In this document: positions 1 to 9,137 of the stretch, piece after piece
How positions within the stretch are numbered: the stretch's first letter is position 1
Layout: the number at the start of each line of letters is the position of its first letter
Assembly (NCBI RefSeq): GCF_009193265.1
Contig: NZ_VZZZ01000001.1
Span: 558,001 to 622,000, forward strand
From: Marinobacter changyiensis
GTDB taxonomy: Bacteria > Pseudomonadota > Gammaproteobacteria > Pseudomonadales > Oleiphilaceae
Direction: 5' to 3'
DNA: 64,000 nucleotides
The notes under the pieces: model-generated
What the model was told of the DNA's origin: nothing
The model's database searches: none
What the model saw: the letters and a program-made list of their open reading frames with translations, nothing else
Position numbers and translations under genes: made by a program

Positions 1-40
1 TAATGCGCGAGCGCAGTCCTGCGGTTCCGAAAGTTGACGA

Positions 41-886
41 TCAGACCGTGCGCTGCCTCTCATAAATCACCAGCGCGATCCCGCCGAGGATTGCAACCGC
101 AGCAATCACCAGACGCCAGCTTAACGGCTCGCTCAACAGCACCACACCGCCCACCGCTGCCAGTACCGGAACGCTCAACTGAATAGTGGCGGCGGACGTG
201 GCCTTGAGCAGGGGTAACGCCATATACCAGACCGCGTACCCCATGCCGGACGCAATGGCACCGGATGCGATAGCGTACCCGGCGCCCGGCACATCCACAC
301 TGACGTTGGCCGCCATCAGCACACTCAACACCAGAGCAAAGGGCACTGCCCGGACAAAATTTCCCGCCGTCACCCGGGTTGGGTCACCGGCACCCTTGCC
401 CCGTAGGGAATAGATCCCCCAGGCCATACCCGCGCTGAGCATCAAGCCTGAATTGAGCAACGGCGGTGCTGTCAGGCCGGGCAGCAGCAACCCGACCAGG
501 CCAGCGAACGCCAGCACAAACCCCAGCCACTGCAGCAGTCGCATTCGCTCACCCCTGATCAGTCCGTAACTGATCATCGTGGCCTGGACCGCTCCGAACA
601 ACAGCAGCGCGCCCATGGCGGCGGACAGTCCGAGATAGGCGTAGGAAAATGCCGCGGCGTAGGTGAACAGCGCCAGCGCCGACCACCAGCTCCCCCGCCC
701 CAGAGCCTTACCGTTACGCAGCTGCACCAGTAACCACAGCGTCAAGGCCCCGGATACCAGGCGGATGCTGGTAAAGCTGGCAGCGTCAATATCCGTTTCC
801 CGGAGCGCCACCCGACACAACAGTGAGTTGCCTGCAAAGGCGATCATCGCTACAGATGTCAGCGCGATGGTTCGGATCGGGGACAC
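41..886 (-). CDS. EamA/DMT-family inner-membrane transporter
   Basis: About 281 residues, nearly all hydrophobic, consistent with the ten-helix, two-repeat fold of the drug/metabolite transporter (EamA) superfamily. The N-terminal half carries a polar LLCRVALRETDID stretch typical of the first repeat, and the second half ends in a short basic tail (YERQRTV). The substrate cannot be read from sequence; relatives export amino acids or metabolites. Two GTG codons compete for the start. The one at 895 abuts the only Shine-Dalgarno-like AGGAG, so the GTG at 886, eight bases after it, is preferred. It stands alone, and 130 bases separate it from fruR on the same strand. Family call firm, function unknown. 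Confidence 0.85.
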   Translation of the reverse strand: MSPIRTIALTSVAMIAFAGNSLLCRVALRETDIDAASFTSIRLVSGALTLWLLVQLRNGKALGRGSWWSALALFTYAAAFSYAYLGLSAAMGALLLFGAVQATMISYGLIRGERMRLLQWLGFVLAFAGLVGLLLPGLTAPPLLNSGLMLSAGMAWGIYSLRGKGAGDPTRVTAGNFVRAVPFALVLSVLMAANVSVDVPGAGYAIASGAIASGMGYAVWYMALPLLKATSAATIQLSVPVLAAVGGVVLLSEPLSWRLVIAAVAILGGIALVIYERQRTV

Positions 887-1016
887 TGGCCGCACTCCTG
901 TTGTTATTGTTGAGCTTTCATTGTTCAGCGGTGCTCTGACACACCAGTGTAGCCGCCAATCCAGTTCCCGGCGCTCTTCGACGGTTTCAATAAGGCTTTC
1001 TTTAGTCGCACATTGA

Positions 1017-2003
1017 TCAGCTGGCCCGCTGCTTCAGCCTGCGCTGAATAACCTCCAGGCCCGGCTGGTAATCGCCGTTTACCGCCGCCAGGGCTTTCGC
1101 CAGCGTAACTTGCGCTATCACTTCGTGCTGTTGAGGCAGTGAATTTACCGACAGCGGCAGGAAATCCAGCAAGCGGTCGTCACCAAAGGTCGCCATTCGG
1201 AGGTTTTTGGGGAGGCCTTCCGGGCGTTCAAGCAGCACATCGAGAACGCCCTGAAGCAGGGTATAGGAGGCCGTGATCAGGGCATCCGGCAACCCGCCGG
1301 ATTGCAGCAGCGCCGACATCAGGCGGGCACCGGTTTCCCGATCATAACGCTCACCGGAAAGTTCAGTGGCCTGGCCGGGCCTGCCGGTCATGGCTGACCG
1401 AAAGCCTTCACGGCGGTCCTGGGTCAAGGCGAGGGAGGATACTGCGTCCATCCATACCACCTGTGCCAGACCGTCGGTCAGTACAGAGCGGGTGAGAGCC
1501 TCCGCATCCCGGCGGTTATCGCTCACCACGCAAGCGATATGAGACGGGTTCTGGGATCGGTCGACAGCAATCACCGGCAGACCCTCGGCCATCAGTGTGC
1601 GATAGAACCCGCTGTCTGGCGGCAAGCAACTGGCCACAATAAGCACATCACATCGTCTGGCTTTCAGCGCCCGGGCAAGAGATTGTTCGGTATCGGGGTC
1701 ATCGTCGGAGCCTGCTATCAATAGCTGATACCCCTGCAACCGCGACCCCCGCTCGAGCAGTTTCGCCAACCGCGCATAACTGGCATTTTCGAGATCCGGC
1801 AGAATAAACCCGATGGTCCGGCTGGCTCCGCCCCGTAAAGCAGCGGCATGGGCATCAATGTGGAAGTCGTGTGCCCGGGCCACCGCATGTACATGTGCAA
1901 TGGTGTCAGGCTTGATTCGACGCGCCCTCGCCTGCCCGTTCAGCACATAGCTGGCGGTGGTGCGGGACACTCCGGCAAGGCGGGCGAGTTCAGCTAACGT
2001 CAT
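1017..2003 (-). CDS. fruR: LacI-family fructose operon regulator (FruR/Cra-like)
   Basis: A 328-residue LacI/GalR-type repressor. The N-terminal helix-turn-helix reads LAELARLAGVSRTTASYVLNG (residues about 3-22) followed by a hinge with the AAALRGG turn, then a periplasmic-binding-like effector domain with IGFILPDLENASYARLAKLLE near residue 70. Length and domain order match Cra/FruR of Enterobacteria and Pseudomonas, which bind fructose-1-phosphate. It is divergent from fruBKA with 159 bases between them, and a FruR-type operator lies in that gap, so repression of fruBKA and probably of itself is expected. The ATG at 2003 follows AGGAG by eight bases; the longer TTG start at 2006 has poorer spacing. 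Confidence 0.9.
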   Translation of the reverse strand: MTLAELARLAGVSRTTASYVLNGQARARRIKPDTIAHVHAVARAHDFHIDAHAAALRGGASRTIGFILPDLENASYARLAKLLERGSRLQGYQLLIAGSDDDPDTEQSLARALKARRCDVLIVASCLPPDSGFYRTLMAEGLPVIAVDRSQNPSHIACVVSDNRRDAEALTRSVLTDGLAQVVWMDAVSSLALTQDRREGFRSAMTGRPGQATELSGERYDRETGARLMSALLQSGGLPDALITASYTLLQGVLDVLLERPEGLPKNLRMATFGDDRLLDFLPLSVNSLPQQHEVIAQVTLAKALAAVNGDYQPGLEVIQRRLKQRAS

Positions 2004-2092
2004 CAACCTGACTCCTTCAGCAAACGGCGAATTATGCCAAATCCGGTGCTTGATTTCTGATCAATTCTGTTCCATGATCCAATTTAAGCATT

Positions 2093-2108
2093 GCTGACAC
2101 GATTCAGC
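2093..2108. promoter_or_regulatory. Predicted FruR/Cra operator upstream of fruB
   Basis: The 16-base sequence GCTGACACGATTCAGC is a near-perfect inverted repeat, GCTGA-N6-TCAGC with a central CG, and closely matches the Cra/FruR operator family. It sits in the fruR-fruB divergent gap, 54 bases before the fruB start. The match is seen in sequence; the binding is inferred. Confidence 0.72.
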
Positions 2109-2162
2109 AAGTAGTAAAACCGGTACAAAAACAACTCTGCTTCACCACCGGAGATAGCTGAC

Positions 2163-4991
2163 ATGCTGACACTGACCCGTGACGATATCCGCCTGAATTG
2201 CCAGGCTGCTGACTGGCAACAGGCGATTGCCCTTGCCAGCCGGGAGCTTGAAGCCGCCGGGCGCACAACTCCGGACTACCACAATGGCATGCTGGATCGC
2301 GAGGCGCAGTCTTCCACTGTGCTGGGCAACGGCATTGCCATCCCCCATGGCACACCGGAGAGTCGCGATGCCGTTCGCAGCACCGGCGTCTGCGTGTTGC
2401 AGTTTCCCGCAGGTGTGCAGTGGCACGATGGTGCCGATGTCCGGGTTCTGGTCGCCATTGCCGCCCAGTCTGACGAGCACCTCGACATCCTCCGGCAACT
2501 TACCCGGATCCTGAACCAGCCCGGCCTGACCGAAACCCTTGCCACAGCCCGAGACGAAGACACCCTGCTCTCGGCGTTATCACGGGCACCCGTCGCCGGA
2601 CGCTGTGATGCCCACACCCTGTGCCTCGGGCTGGCGGCGAACGACCCGGCCGAGCTGGCGCTGAGTGCCGCCGGGCGCCTGCGCGCGCTTGGTTGTGTTG
2701 AGACAACGTTTGTGACGGCTATTGCGAGCCAGCAGCCGGTCGCCATCGGCCAGGGCTTCTGGCTCGCCCACCATGGACAAAAGCTGAAGCAACCGGCCCT
2801 GGCCCTGGCCACACCGGCCCAGGAAACGCCCCTGCTAAGGGGCGTCTTCTGCCTGGCAGGGCACGACGACGGGTGCCGGGATCTGCTGGAACGTATCGAT
2901 AACCTGCTGGCGGGCAGCAGCAGTCTGGCGGGCTTGTCGACCGACGCCGTGCTGGCGCAACTGGCAGGGGAAAACGCCAATGTTCCCGCGGCCCGGGTTC
3001 GTATCCTGAACGCCCATGGTCTTCATGCCCGCCCGGCGAAACAGCTGACTCAGGTAGCCCGTCAGCAGTCTGCAACCCTGAAGATCCGGCTGGCGGACAG
3101 TACCGAACAGGCGGTGTCTGCCACCAGCCTCACCCGTATTCTCGGGCTTGGCGCTCGCCGGGGCCAAACGCTGGTCATCTCGGCGACTGGTGACGGTGCG
3201 CAAGCGTCTGTTCACGCGCTTTGTAAAGCCATTGAAAGCGGTCTGGGTGAGGCCGTTACGCCCCTGCGCGAAAGCGACAATGAAACCCGTGAGCCAAAAC
3301 CTTCGCCGGAGCCCCTGGTCCCGGACCAGGCAGTCAAAGCGGTTGCAGCCTCCCCCGGGCTCGCCCTGGCACCGGTATTTGTGCTCCGGATACCAGAGCT
3401 GACCTACGCCAAGACCTCCGACGTCCCTGACCGGGAAAACGAGCGCCTGGCCACTGCCATTGAAGCCTCCGACCGCCAGTTGCAAACGCTGATTCGAAAA
3501 GCGGAGGGCGGTGAGGCCGGTCCGATTCTTTCGGTACACGCCGAAATGCTCCGGGACGAGGATCTGCAACGCGCTGCCCATGAGGCTATGGACGAGGGCG
3601 CATCCGCCGAGGCTGGCTGGTGGCTGGCCATTGATACCGCTGCCCGCGCCCAGGAAGCACTGGCGGACCGGTTGCTGGCCGAACGTGCCGCCGACCTGCG
3701 GGATGTAGGTCGGCGGGTATTGGCCAACCTCTGTGGTATCGAGATGCCAACACCGCCGGACACCCCCTATATTCTGGTGTCGGAAGATCTCGGACCCTCC
3801 GATGTCGCACAACTGGATACCCAGCGTGTCCGTGGCCTGGTCACTGCAAGGGGCGGCGCCACTTCCCACAGCGCAATTCTGGCACGGGCACTTGGATTGC
3901 CTGCGGTGGTCGGCGCAGGCGACAGGGTATTACAGCTGCAAGATGGTATCGATCTGGTGGTCGACGGGGAGCGTGGCTGTATTGTGCCGGAACCGGGTGC
4001 CGAGCGACGCCAACGGGTGGACAGCCGCCTGACCAGACTGGCGGCACTCCAGGCCGCCGCCCACGAAAACCGCCACCAACCGGCAACCACGCGGGACGGT
4101 CACACCATTGAAGTATGCGCCAACCTCGGCAATACCGCCCACACCCCGGACGCAGTCGAGCGCGGTGCCGACGGTATCGGCCTGTTGCGGACCGAATTCA
4201 TTTTCATGGCCCATTCCCAGGCGCCAGACCTGGCGACCCAGGTAAAAGAATACCGTGTCGCGTTTGATGCCCTTAACGGCCTGCCTCTGGTCGCACGCAC
4301 GCTCGATGTCGGCGGCGACAAGCCCCTTGATTACTGGCCGTTGCCAGCAGAAGACAACCCCTTCCTGGGTCTGCGCGGCATCCGCCTGTCACTGACCCGA
4401 CCGGAGATTCTGGAAACCCAGATCCGAGCGCTTTTAACCGCGGCGGGCGATCGTCCTCTGCGCATCATGTTTCCCATGGTCAAGGATCTGGCCGAATTGA
4501 GGGCAGCAAAAGCCATCGTGGACCGGGTGCGGGCCGAAGTCCGGGCCAGCGACGTGCAGATCGGCGTGATGATTGAAATTCCCTCCAGCGCCCTGCTGGC
4601 AAGTACCCTGGCGCCGGAAGTGGATTTCTTCTCCATCGGCACCAACGACCTGACCCAATACACCCTGGCGATTGATCGCGGCCACGGCCAGCTCTCGGCA
4701 GAATCCGACGGGCTTCATCCGGCGGTTCTGAGACTGATCAAAATGACGGTAGAGGCCGCCCACGCCCATCAACGCTGGGTTGGCGTGTGTGGCGAACTGG
4801 GCTCCGACCCCCAGGCCATTCCGGTGTTGCTGGGTCTGGACGTGGACGAATTGTCCGTGACCAGCCGTCGGGTGCCGCTGGTCAAAGCGTGTATCCGGGC
4901 GCTTACCCGGGAGGACGCCCGGCGTCAGGCCGGGATCGCTCTCAGCAAGGCTACCGCCGCGGAAGTGCGTGACGCGCTGGAGGCACTCTGA
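2163..4991 (+). CDS. fruB: Fructose PTS multiphosphoryl transfer protein (EIIA-HPr-EI)
   Basis: 942-residue fusion that carries phosphate from PEP to the fructose permease. In order: EIIA-Fru (about 1-145) with phospho-His 62 in GIAIPHGTPE; a linker (about 150-270); HPr (about 278-365) with His 288 in AHGLHARPAK; Enzyme I (about 385-942) with active His 569 in GGATSHSAILARA, the PEP-binding GIGLLRTEF segment and the C-terminal GVCGELGSDP motif. This is the Pseudomonas-type arrangement, needing no separate HPr or EI. First gene of fruBKA; its stop overlaps the fruK start by one base. The FruR operator upstream suggests induction by fructose-1-phosphate. Confidence 0.97.
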   Translation: MLTLTRDDIRLNCQAADWQQAIALASRELEAAGRTTPDYHNGMLDREAQSSTVLGNGIAIPHGTPESRDAVRSTGVCVLQFPAGVQWHDGADVRVLVAIAAQSDEHLDILRQLTRILNQPGLTETLATARDEDTLLSALSRAPVAGRCDAHTLCLGLAANDPAELALSAAGRLRALGCVETTFVTAIASQQPVAIGQGFWLAHHGQKLKQPALALATPAQETPLLRGVFCLAGHDDGCRDLLERIDNLLAGSSSLAGLSTDAVLAQLAGENANVPAARVRILNAHGLHARPAKQLTQVARQQSATLKIRLADSTEQAVSATSLTRILGLGARRGQTLVISATGDGAQASVHALCKAIESGLGEAVTPLRESDNETREPKPSPEPLVPDQAVKAVAASPGLALAPVFVLRIPELTYAKTSDVPDRENERLATAIEASDRQLQTLIRKAEGGEAGPILSVHAEMLRDEDLQRAAHEAMDEGASAEAGWWLAIDTAARAQEALADRLLAERAADLRDVGRRVLANLCGIEMPTPPDTPYILVSEDLGPSDVAQLDTQRVRGLVTARGGATSHSAILARALGLPAVVGAGDRVLQLQDGIDLVVDGERGCIVPEPGAERRQRVDSRLTRLAALQAAAHENRHQPATTRDGHTIEVCANLGNTAHTPDAVERGADGIGLLRTEFIFMAHSQAPDLATQVKEYRVAFDALNGLPLVARTLDVGGDKPLDYWPLPAEDNPFLGLRGIRLSLTRPEILETQIRALLTAAGDRPLRIMFPMVKDLAELRAAKAIVDRVRAEVRASDVQIGVMIEIPSSALLASTLAPEVDFFSIGTNDLTQYTLAIDRGHGQLSAESDGLHPAVLRLIKMTVEAAHAHQRWVGVCGELGSDPQAIPVLLGLDVDELSVTSRRVPLVKACIRALTREDARRQAGIALSKATAAEVRDALEAL

Positions 4992-5956
4992 TGGCCCGGA
5001 TACTGACCATCACCCTGAACCCGGCTCTCGACCTGACGGTGGAGTCTCCGGTCCTGACTCTTGGCACCGTCAACCGGGTGCGGGCCACCCAACTTGAGCC
5101 CGCCGGCAAGGGCATCAACGTGGCCCGGGTATTGGCCCGGCTCGGACACACCGTCTGCGTGTCAGGCCTGCTCGGCGACCTGAACCCGGAACCGTTCGAG
5201 CGTCTGTTTGCAGCGGAGAAACTGGCGGATCACTTCGTACGCGTGCCTGGCGATAACCGTATCAACACCAAAATCGCAGAACCGGATGGACGAGTTACGG
5301 AGCTCAATGGACCCGGGTTCACCGTGACCTCAGACGTCCTTCACCGATTGAAAAGTCAGCTGGAGGGCCTGCTTGGCGGCCAGGATGCCCTGGTGATCGC
5401 CGGGAGCATGCCATCAGGAATGCCCGCCGCTGGCCTCTGTGACCTGATCAACTTCCTCAAAGCCGCGGGCAAGCCGGTCTGGCTCGATACCAGCGGCACC
5501 GCCTTTAGCGCGGGTATAAAGGCCATGCCCTTCGGCGTGAAACCCAACCGGGATGAACTGGCCGAGTGGGCGGGTGAACCTTTGGCCAACCTCGCCAGCC
5601 TTGGCAATGCCGCCAGGCAGTTACAACAGTCCGGCATAAACAACGTGGCGGTCTCCATGGGGGCCAACGGCGTGCTCTGGCTTGAATCCGGTGCCGGCTG
5701 GCTGGCTTCCAGTCCAAAGGTAGACGTGATCAGCACCGTATGTGCCGGCGACACTCTGCTGGCAGGCTTACTTCACGGCCAGCTGTCCGGGCAATCCCCG
5801 CAAGATACCCTGCGGCAGGCAACGGCGCTGGCGGCGGAATCCGTTCGCCACATCGGCGTGGGTGATCCCGACGCTGCCGATTTCCACCAACTCCAACAAC
5901 AAACCCGGATCACCCCCTGGCCGGGGGCTGACGTCAACGGGGAGATGCCACTATGA
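4991..5956 (+). CDS. fruK: 1-phosphofructokinase
   Basis: 321-residue PfkB-family sugar kinase that converts fructose-1-phosphate to fructose-1,6-bisphosphate. Visible motifs are the N-terminal ILTITLNPALDLTV, the PfkB signature GKGINVARVLARLG (about residues 38-51), and the catalytic anion-hole motif near residue 254, here CAGD rather than the common GAGD, with Asp 254 kept. It starts on the last base of the fruB stop and overlaps fruA by four bases, so the three genes are translationally coupled. The Gly-to-Cys change in the GAGD motif is a mild oddity and does not argue against activity. Confidence 0.95.
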   Translation: MARILTITLNPALDLTVESPVLTLGTVNRVRATQLEPAGKGINVARVLARLGHTVCVSGLLGDLNPEPFERLFAAEKLADHFVRVPGDNRINTKIAEPDGRVTELNGPGFTVTSDVLHRLKSQLEGLLGGQDALVIAGSMPSGMPAAGLCDLINFLKAAGKPVWLDTSGTAFSAGIKAMPFGVKPNRDELAEWAGEPLANLASLGNAARQLQQSGINNVAVSMGANGVLWLESGAGWLASSPKVDVISTVCAGDTLLAGLLHGQLSGQSPQDTLRQATALAAESVRHIGVGDPDAADFHQLQQQTRITPWPGADVNGEMPL

Positions 5957-7719
5957 ACCTCATCATCATCACTGCCTGCCCCCAGGGCATTGCCACGACG
6001 TTCCTGGCCGCACGGGCGCTTGAGCGCGCCGCCCACGCTCGTCACTGGACGGTCACCACAGAAATGCACTGTCAGGGCACGGACGTTGAACCGCTGTCCG
6101 ATGAGACCATCGCGGCGGCCGATCTGGTCATTGCTGCCATCAGCACCCCGGTGGACCTGTCGCGCTTCGCTGGCAAACGTCTTTATCGCATCACCGCGGC
6201 GGGTGCTTTGCCGGATCCTTCAGCCACGCTGGATGCCGCCGAACGCGAGGCCACGCTATACCAGCCAGGCGCGGACACCCCATTGCAGGCAACCACTGAG
6301 ACCCCGGAAACCCCAGCCATCGACACACCCAGGCACTTGGTGGCTGTTACCGCCTGCCCGACCGGCGTCGCCCATACCTTTATGGCGGCCGAAGCACTGA
6401 GCAACGCCGCCAGTGCTACCGGTCATGCTCTGCGGGTGGAAACCCAGGGTTCCGTGGGTGCCCAGGATGCGCTGACCGACGCCGAAATTGCCGACGCCGA
6501 AGTGGTTATCCTGGCCTGCGATATTGAGGTTGACCCCACCCGGTTCGCCGGTAAACGCATCTGGCGCACCTCCACCGGGGCCGCCCTGAAAAGACCCGAC
6601 CAAACCATCACCGACGCCCTTGCGCACGGAAAAGTCGAGTCGGGGGCGGGCGCCGCCAAGGCCTCCTCGTCGTCACAGGCTCAAGGGGAGAACCGCGGCC
6701 CCTACAAACACCTACTGACCGGCGTGTCTTTCATGTTGCCGATGGTGGTGGCCGGGGGCTTGTTGATTGCACTGTCGTTCGTCTTTGGCATCGATGCCTT
6801 TGAACAGGAAGGCACCCTGGCGGCGGCGCTGATGCAGATTGGCGGTGGCACCGCCTTCCAACTGATGATTCCGCTCCTGGCGGGTTACATTGCCTATTCA
6901 ATCGCGGATCGGCCAGGCCTGGCGCCGGGTATGATTGGCGGTTATCTGGCGGCCACCCTGGGCGCAGGCTTTCTCGGCGGCATTGTCGCTGGCTTTCTGG
7001 CCGGTTACGTTGCCCGTTTTATCAGTCAGAAGCTGCCGTTACCCGCCAGCATCGAGTCGCTCAAGCCCATTCTGATCATTCCGTTGCTGGCGAGCCTGGT
7101 TACCGGGCTCGCCATGATCTATGTCATCGGTGAACCCATGGCCACTATCATGGCAACCCTCACCAACTTTCTGGAGAGTCTGGGCACAGCCAATGCCGTG
7201 CTGCTGGGTACCGTGCTCGGCGCGATGATGTGCTTTGACCTGGGCGGGCCTGTGAACAAGGCCGCCTATACGTTCGGGGTTGGATTGCTGTCCGAGAGCA
7301 GCGGTGGCTCGGCCCCCATGGCCGCGATCATGGCAGCCGGCATGGTGCCTGCCATTGGCATGGGGGTCGCGAGCTTTATTGCCAAAGCCAAGTTTGCCGA
7401 AGGCGAACGCCAGGCGGGCCGGGCCTCGTTTGTGCTGGGTCTGTGTTTTATATCCGAGGGTGCTATTCCGTTTATGGCCAAAGACCCCCTACGGGTCATT
7501 CCCATCTGCATGGTCGGCGGCGCTATTACCGGCGCGCTGTCGATGTATTTCAGCGTCGCCCTGCTGGCCCCCCACGGCGGGCTGTTCGTGCTGCTGATTC
7601 CCAATGCGGTCAGCGCCGTGCTGCCCTATTTGCTGGCCATTACTATCGGGTCACTGGTCATTGGGGGCGGCTACGCCGTATTGAAAACCGGCCGGACCGA
7701 GGTGGCACCGGCGACCTGA
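5953..7719 (+). CDS. fruA: Fructose-specific PTS permease EIIB'BC
   Basis: 588-residue inner-membrane permease that imports fructose and phosphorylates it at C1. Two tandem EIIB modules are visible: residues about 1-100 with Cys 9 in TACPQGIATT, and about 127-220 with Cys 135 in TACPTGVAHTFMAAEA, the phosphorylated one. After a Ser/Ala-rich linker comes the EIIC membrane domain (about 235-585) with the FDLGGPVNKAAY motif and many hydrophobic helices. The duplicated EIIB is normal for this family. Overlaps fruK by four bases. The downstream gap to the convergent gene holds a GC hairpin at 7754-7770 without a U tract. Confidence 0.96.
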   Translation: MNLIIITACPQGIATTFLAARALERAAHARHWTVTTEMHCQGTDVEPLSDETIAAADLVIAAISTPVDLSRFAGKRLYRITAAGALPDPSATLDAAEREATLYQPGADTPLQATTETPETPAIDTPRHLVAVTACPTGVAHTFMAAEALSNAASATGHALRVETQGSVGAQDALTDAEIADAEVVILACDIEVDPTRFAGKRIWRTSTGAALKRPDQTITDALAHGKVESGAGAAKASSSSQAQGENRGPYKHLLTGVSFMLPMVVAGGLLIALSFVFGIDAFEQEGTLAAALMQIGGGTAFQLMIPLLAGYIAYSIADRPGLAPGMIGGYLAATLGAGFLGGIVAGFLAGYVARFISQKLPLPASIESLKPILIIPLLASLVTGLAMIYVIGEPMATIMATLTNFLESLGTANAVLLGTVLGAMMCFDLGGPVNKAAYTFGVGLLSESSGGSAPMAAIMAAGMVPAIGMGVASFIAKAKFAEGERQAGRASFVLGLCFISEGAIPFMAKDPLRVIPICMVGGAITGALSMYFSVALLAPHGGLFVLLIPNAVSAVLPYLLAITIGSLVIGGGYAVLKTGRTEVAPAT

Positions 7720-7788
7720 TTTATGGGGGCCACAAGCGGTCGGGTTCCGGCGAGGCGCCCCGTGGGCGCCACCGTCCGGCCGCCGGTC

Positions 7789-8889
7789 CTACTGGGTTTG
7801 AACCTCTTCCCCGGTAATGCTGAAACCACCTTTCAGCCAGCGGACAATCTCCTGGGCGCCGGGATGATTGAACCGTTCATAGCGGGCAAGCAGTTGCTGC
7901 TGGCGGTCCTCTGCCAAACGGTCAAGCCCGCCATCCTGAAATGTCATCAGGTCGGCGATAACTGTCTCTGCAAGTTCCGCCCCGAGTACCGCCCGCGCCG
8001 CTTGACGGAAGGCCTCTCCGTACTGGTAATCGGTACCCAGGCGATAGCTCTGCGCCAACGTGAGAGCGGGAATACAACTCAGCGTGGACTGCAGGGCCGG
8101 GTTAATACCGTGGCCGGAAATCCAGTTGGCGTTTTCCGCGGGCCGACCGGTAAAGCCACGCAAATGCAGGAACTGTGACATCCGGGGGCCGTCATTAACC
8201 GGGTAGTTGTCCCACAACAGCGGTTTGCGACGAAGTTGCCGTGACACGCGCGCCAGATGCCCCGAAGACAGCTCCCGGGCGCAGACTTCTTCGCCAGTCC
8301 AGAACACGTCCACCGCCGGGTCAAGCAGCTCACCAAGGCGTTCAAGGTAACCCTCGGGGCGTTGCCCGAAAACACGGTCCAGTACCTGATCGTCCGAGTA
8401 GTAGGTTGGGCAGGTCATCAGCCGGCTGGCACTGGTTCTGGCCTGGACCCAATGAATAATCTCCGCCTGCCGATCGGCCAGTTCGGGGAGGTCTCCGCGC
8501 ATGTCATCAAACAGCAGCGCCAGGTCATCGACGCCCAGTTCATCAAACGCCTCGAGCTTCTCTGACAGCGCGTCACGGACGCCCTGATCAAAGCTCCGAT
8601 AGGCTTCAAAGGGGCTCAGGCCAATACCAAAACGCATACCCCGCGCGCGGCAGAACTGGCCGAAGCTGACCAGAGCATGGCGCATCTCTGGCGGATGCGG
8701 CTCGGTCCAGCGGCGCCGGAGAAACGGATCAGCCTTGGGCGCGTAGAGGTAAAAACCATAGCCATGGGGCGCCAGCGTTTCGCAGATGCGCTCGCGCTCT
8801 GGCCAGCCCCAGGGCTGGCCAAAAAAACCTTCAATAATGCCCAACTCAACGCTGTTGTGGTTCTCTTTAGTCACAGTATCGCTGTTCAT
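7789..8889 (-). CDS. GH84-type beta-N-acetylglucosaminidase/O-GlcNAcase homologue
   Basis: 366 residues matching the catalytic TIM-barrel domain of glycoside hydrolase family 84. The N-terminal GIIEGFFGQPWGW (about 17-29) is the family hallmark, and the adjacent catalytic acidic pair Asp128-Asp129 lies in LALLFDDMRGD; a later WDNYPVND stretch is also characteristic. No signal peptide is visible, so it is probably cytosolic, unlike the large secreted bacterial NagJ-type enzymes. It ends soon after the barrel, with no carbohydrate-binding modules. Convergent with fruA and divergent from the acyltransferase; no sugar-catabolic partner adjoins. Natural substrate unknown: peptidoglycan or glycoprotein GlcNAc are possibilities only. 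Confidence 0.82.
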   Translation of the reverse strand: MNSDTVTKENHNSVELGIIEGFFGQPWGWPERERICETLAPHGYGFYLYAPKADPFLRRRWTEPHPPEMRHALVSFGQFCRARGMRFGIGLSPFEAYRSFDQGVRDALSEKLEAFDELGVDDLALLFDDMRGDLPELADRQAEIIHWVQARTSASRLMTCPTYYSDDQVLDRVFGQRPEGYLERLGELLDPAVDVFWTGEEVCARELSSGHLARVSRQLRRKPLLWDNYPVNDGPRMSQFLHLRGFTGRPAENANWISGHGINPALQSTLSCIPALTLAQSYRLGTDYQYGEAFRQAARAVLGAELAETVIADLMTFQDGGLDRLAEDRQQQLLARYERFNHPGAQEIVRWLKGGFSITGEEVQTQ

Positions 8890-9137
8890 AGTATCGCTCT
8901 TGCTCCGCCACCCCGACTGAAATTAACCGTCACCGGACCCACCCGGTCATCCAGCCACGATACGCCAAACTATCAGAAAGCAGCCATTTGCACAGTAGCG
9001 CACAGGCCTGAACCGGAGAGCGGGCCATCGGCGGGTTACCACATCGTAAGACAGCTTTCATCGAATGGTAGGCAACCCCCATGGGCCTGAGCGCCGAACC
9101 CGACTAGACTGGTTCCTCACCCACAGCGACCAACCCC

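Noticed and set aside
2835..3869. A 344-codon open frame antisense to fruB
   Set aside because: No recognisable motif; fruB is complete with all three phosphorylation sites.
7754..7770. GGCGCCC-CGT-GGGCGCC hairpin after fruA
   Set aside because: Perfect stem, but no U tract on either side, so not called as an intrinsic terminator.
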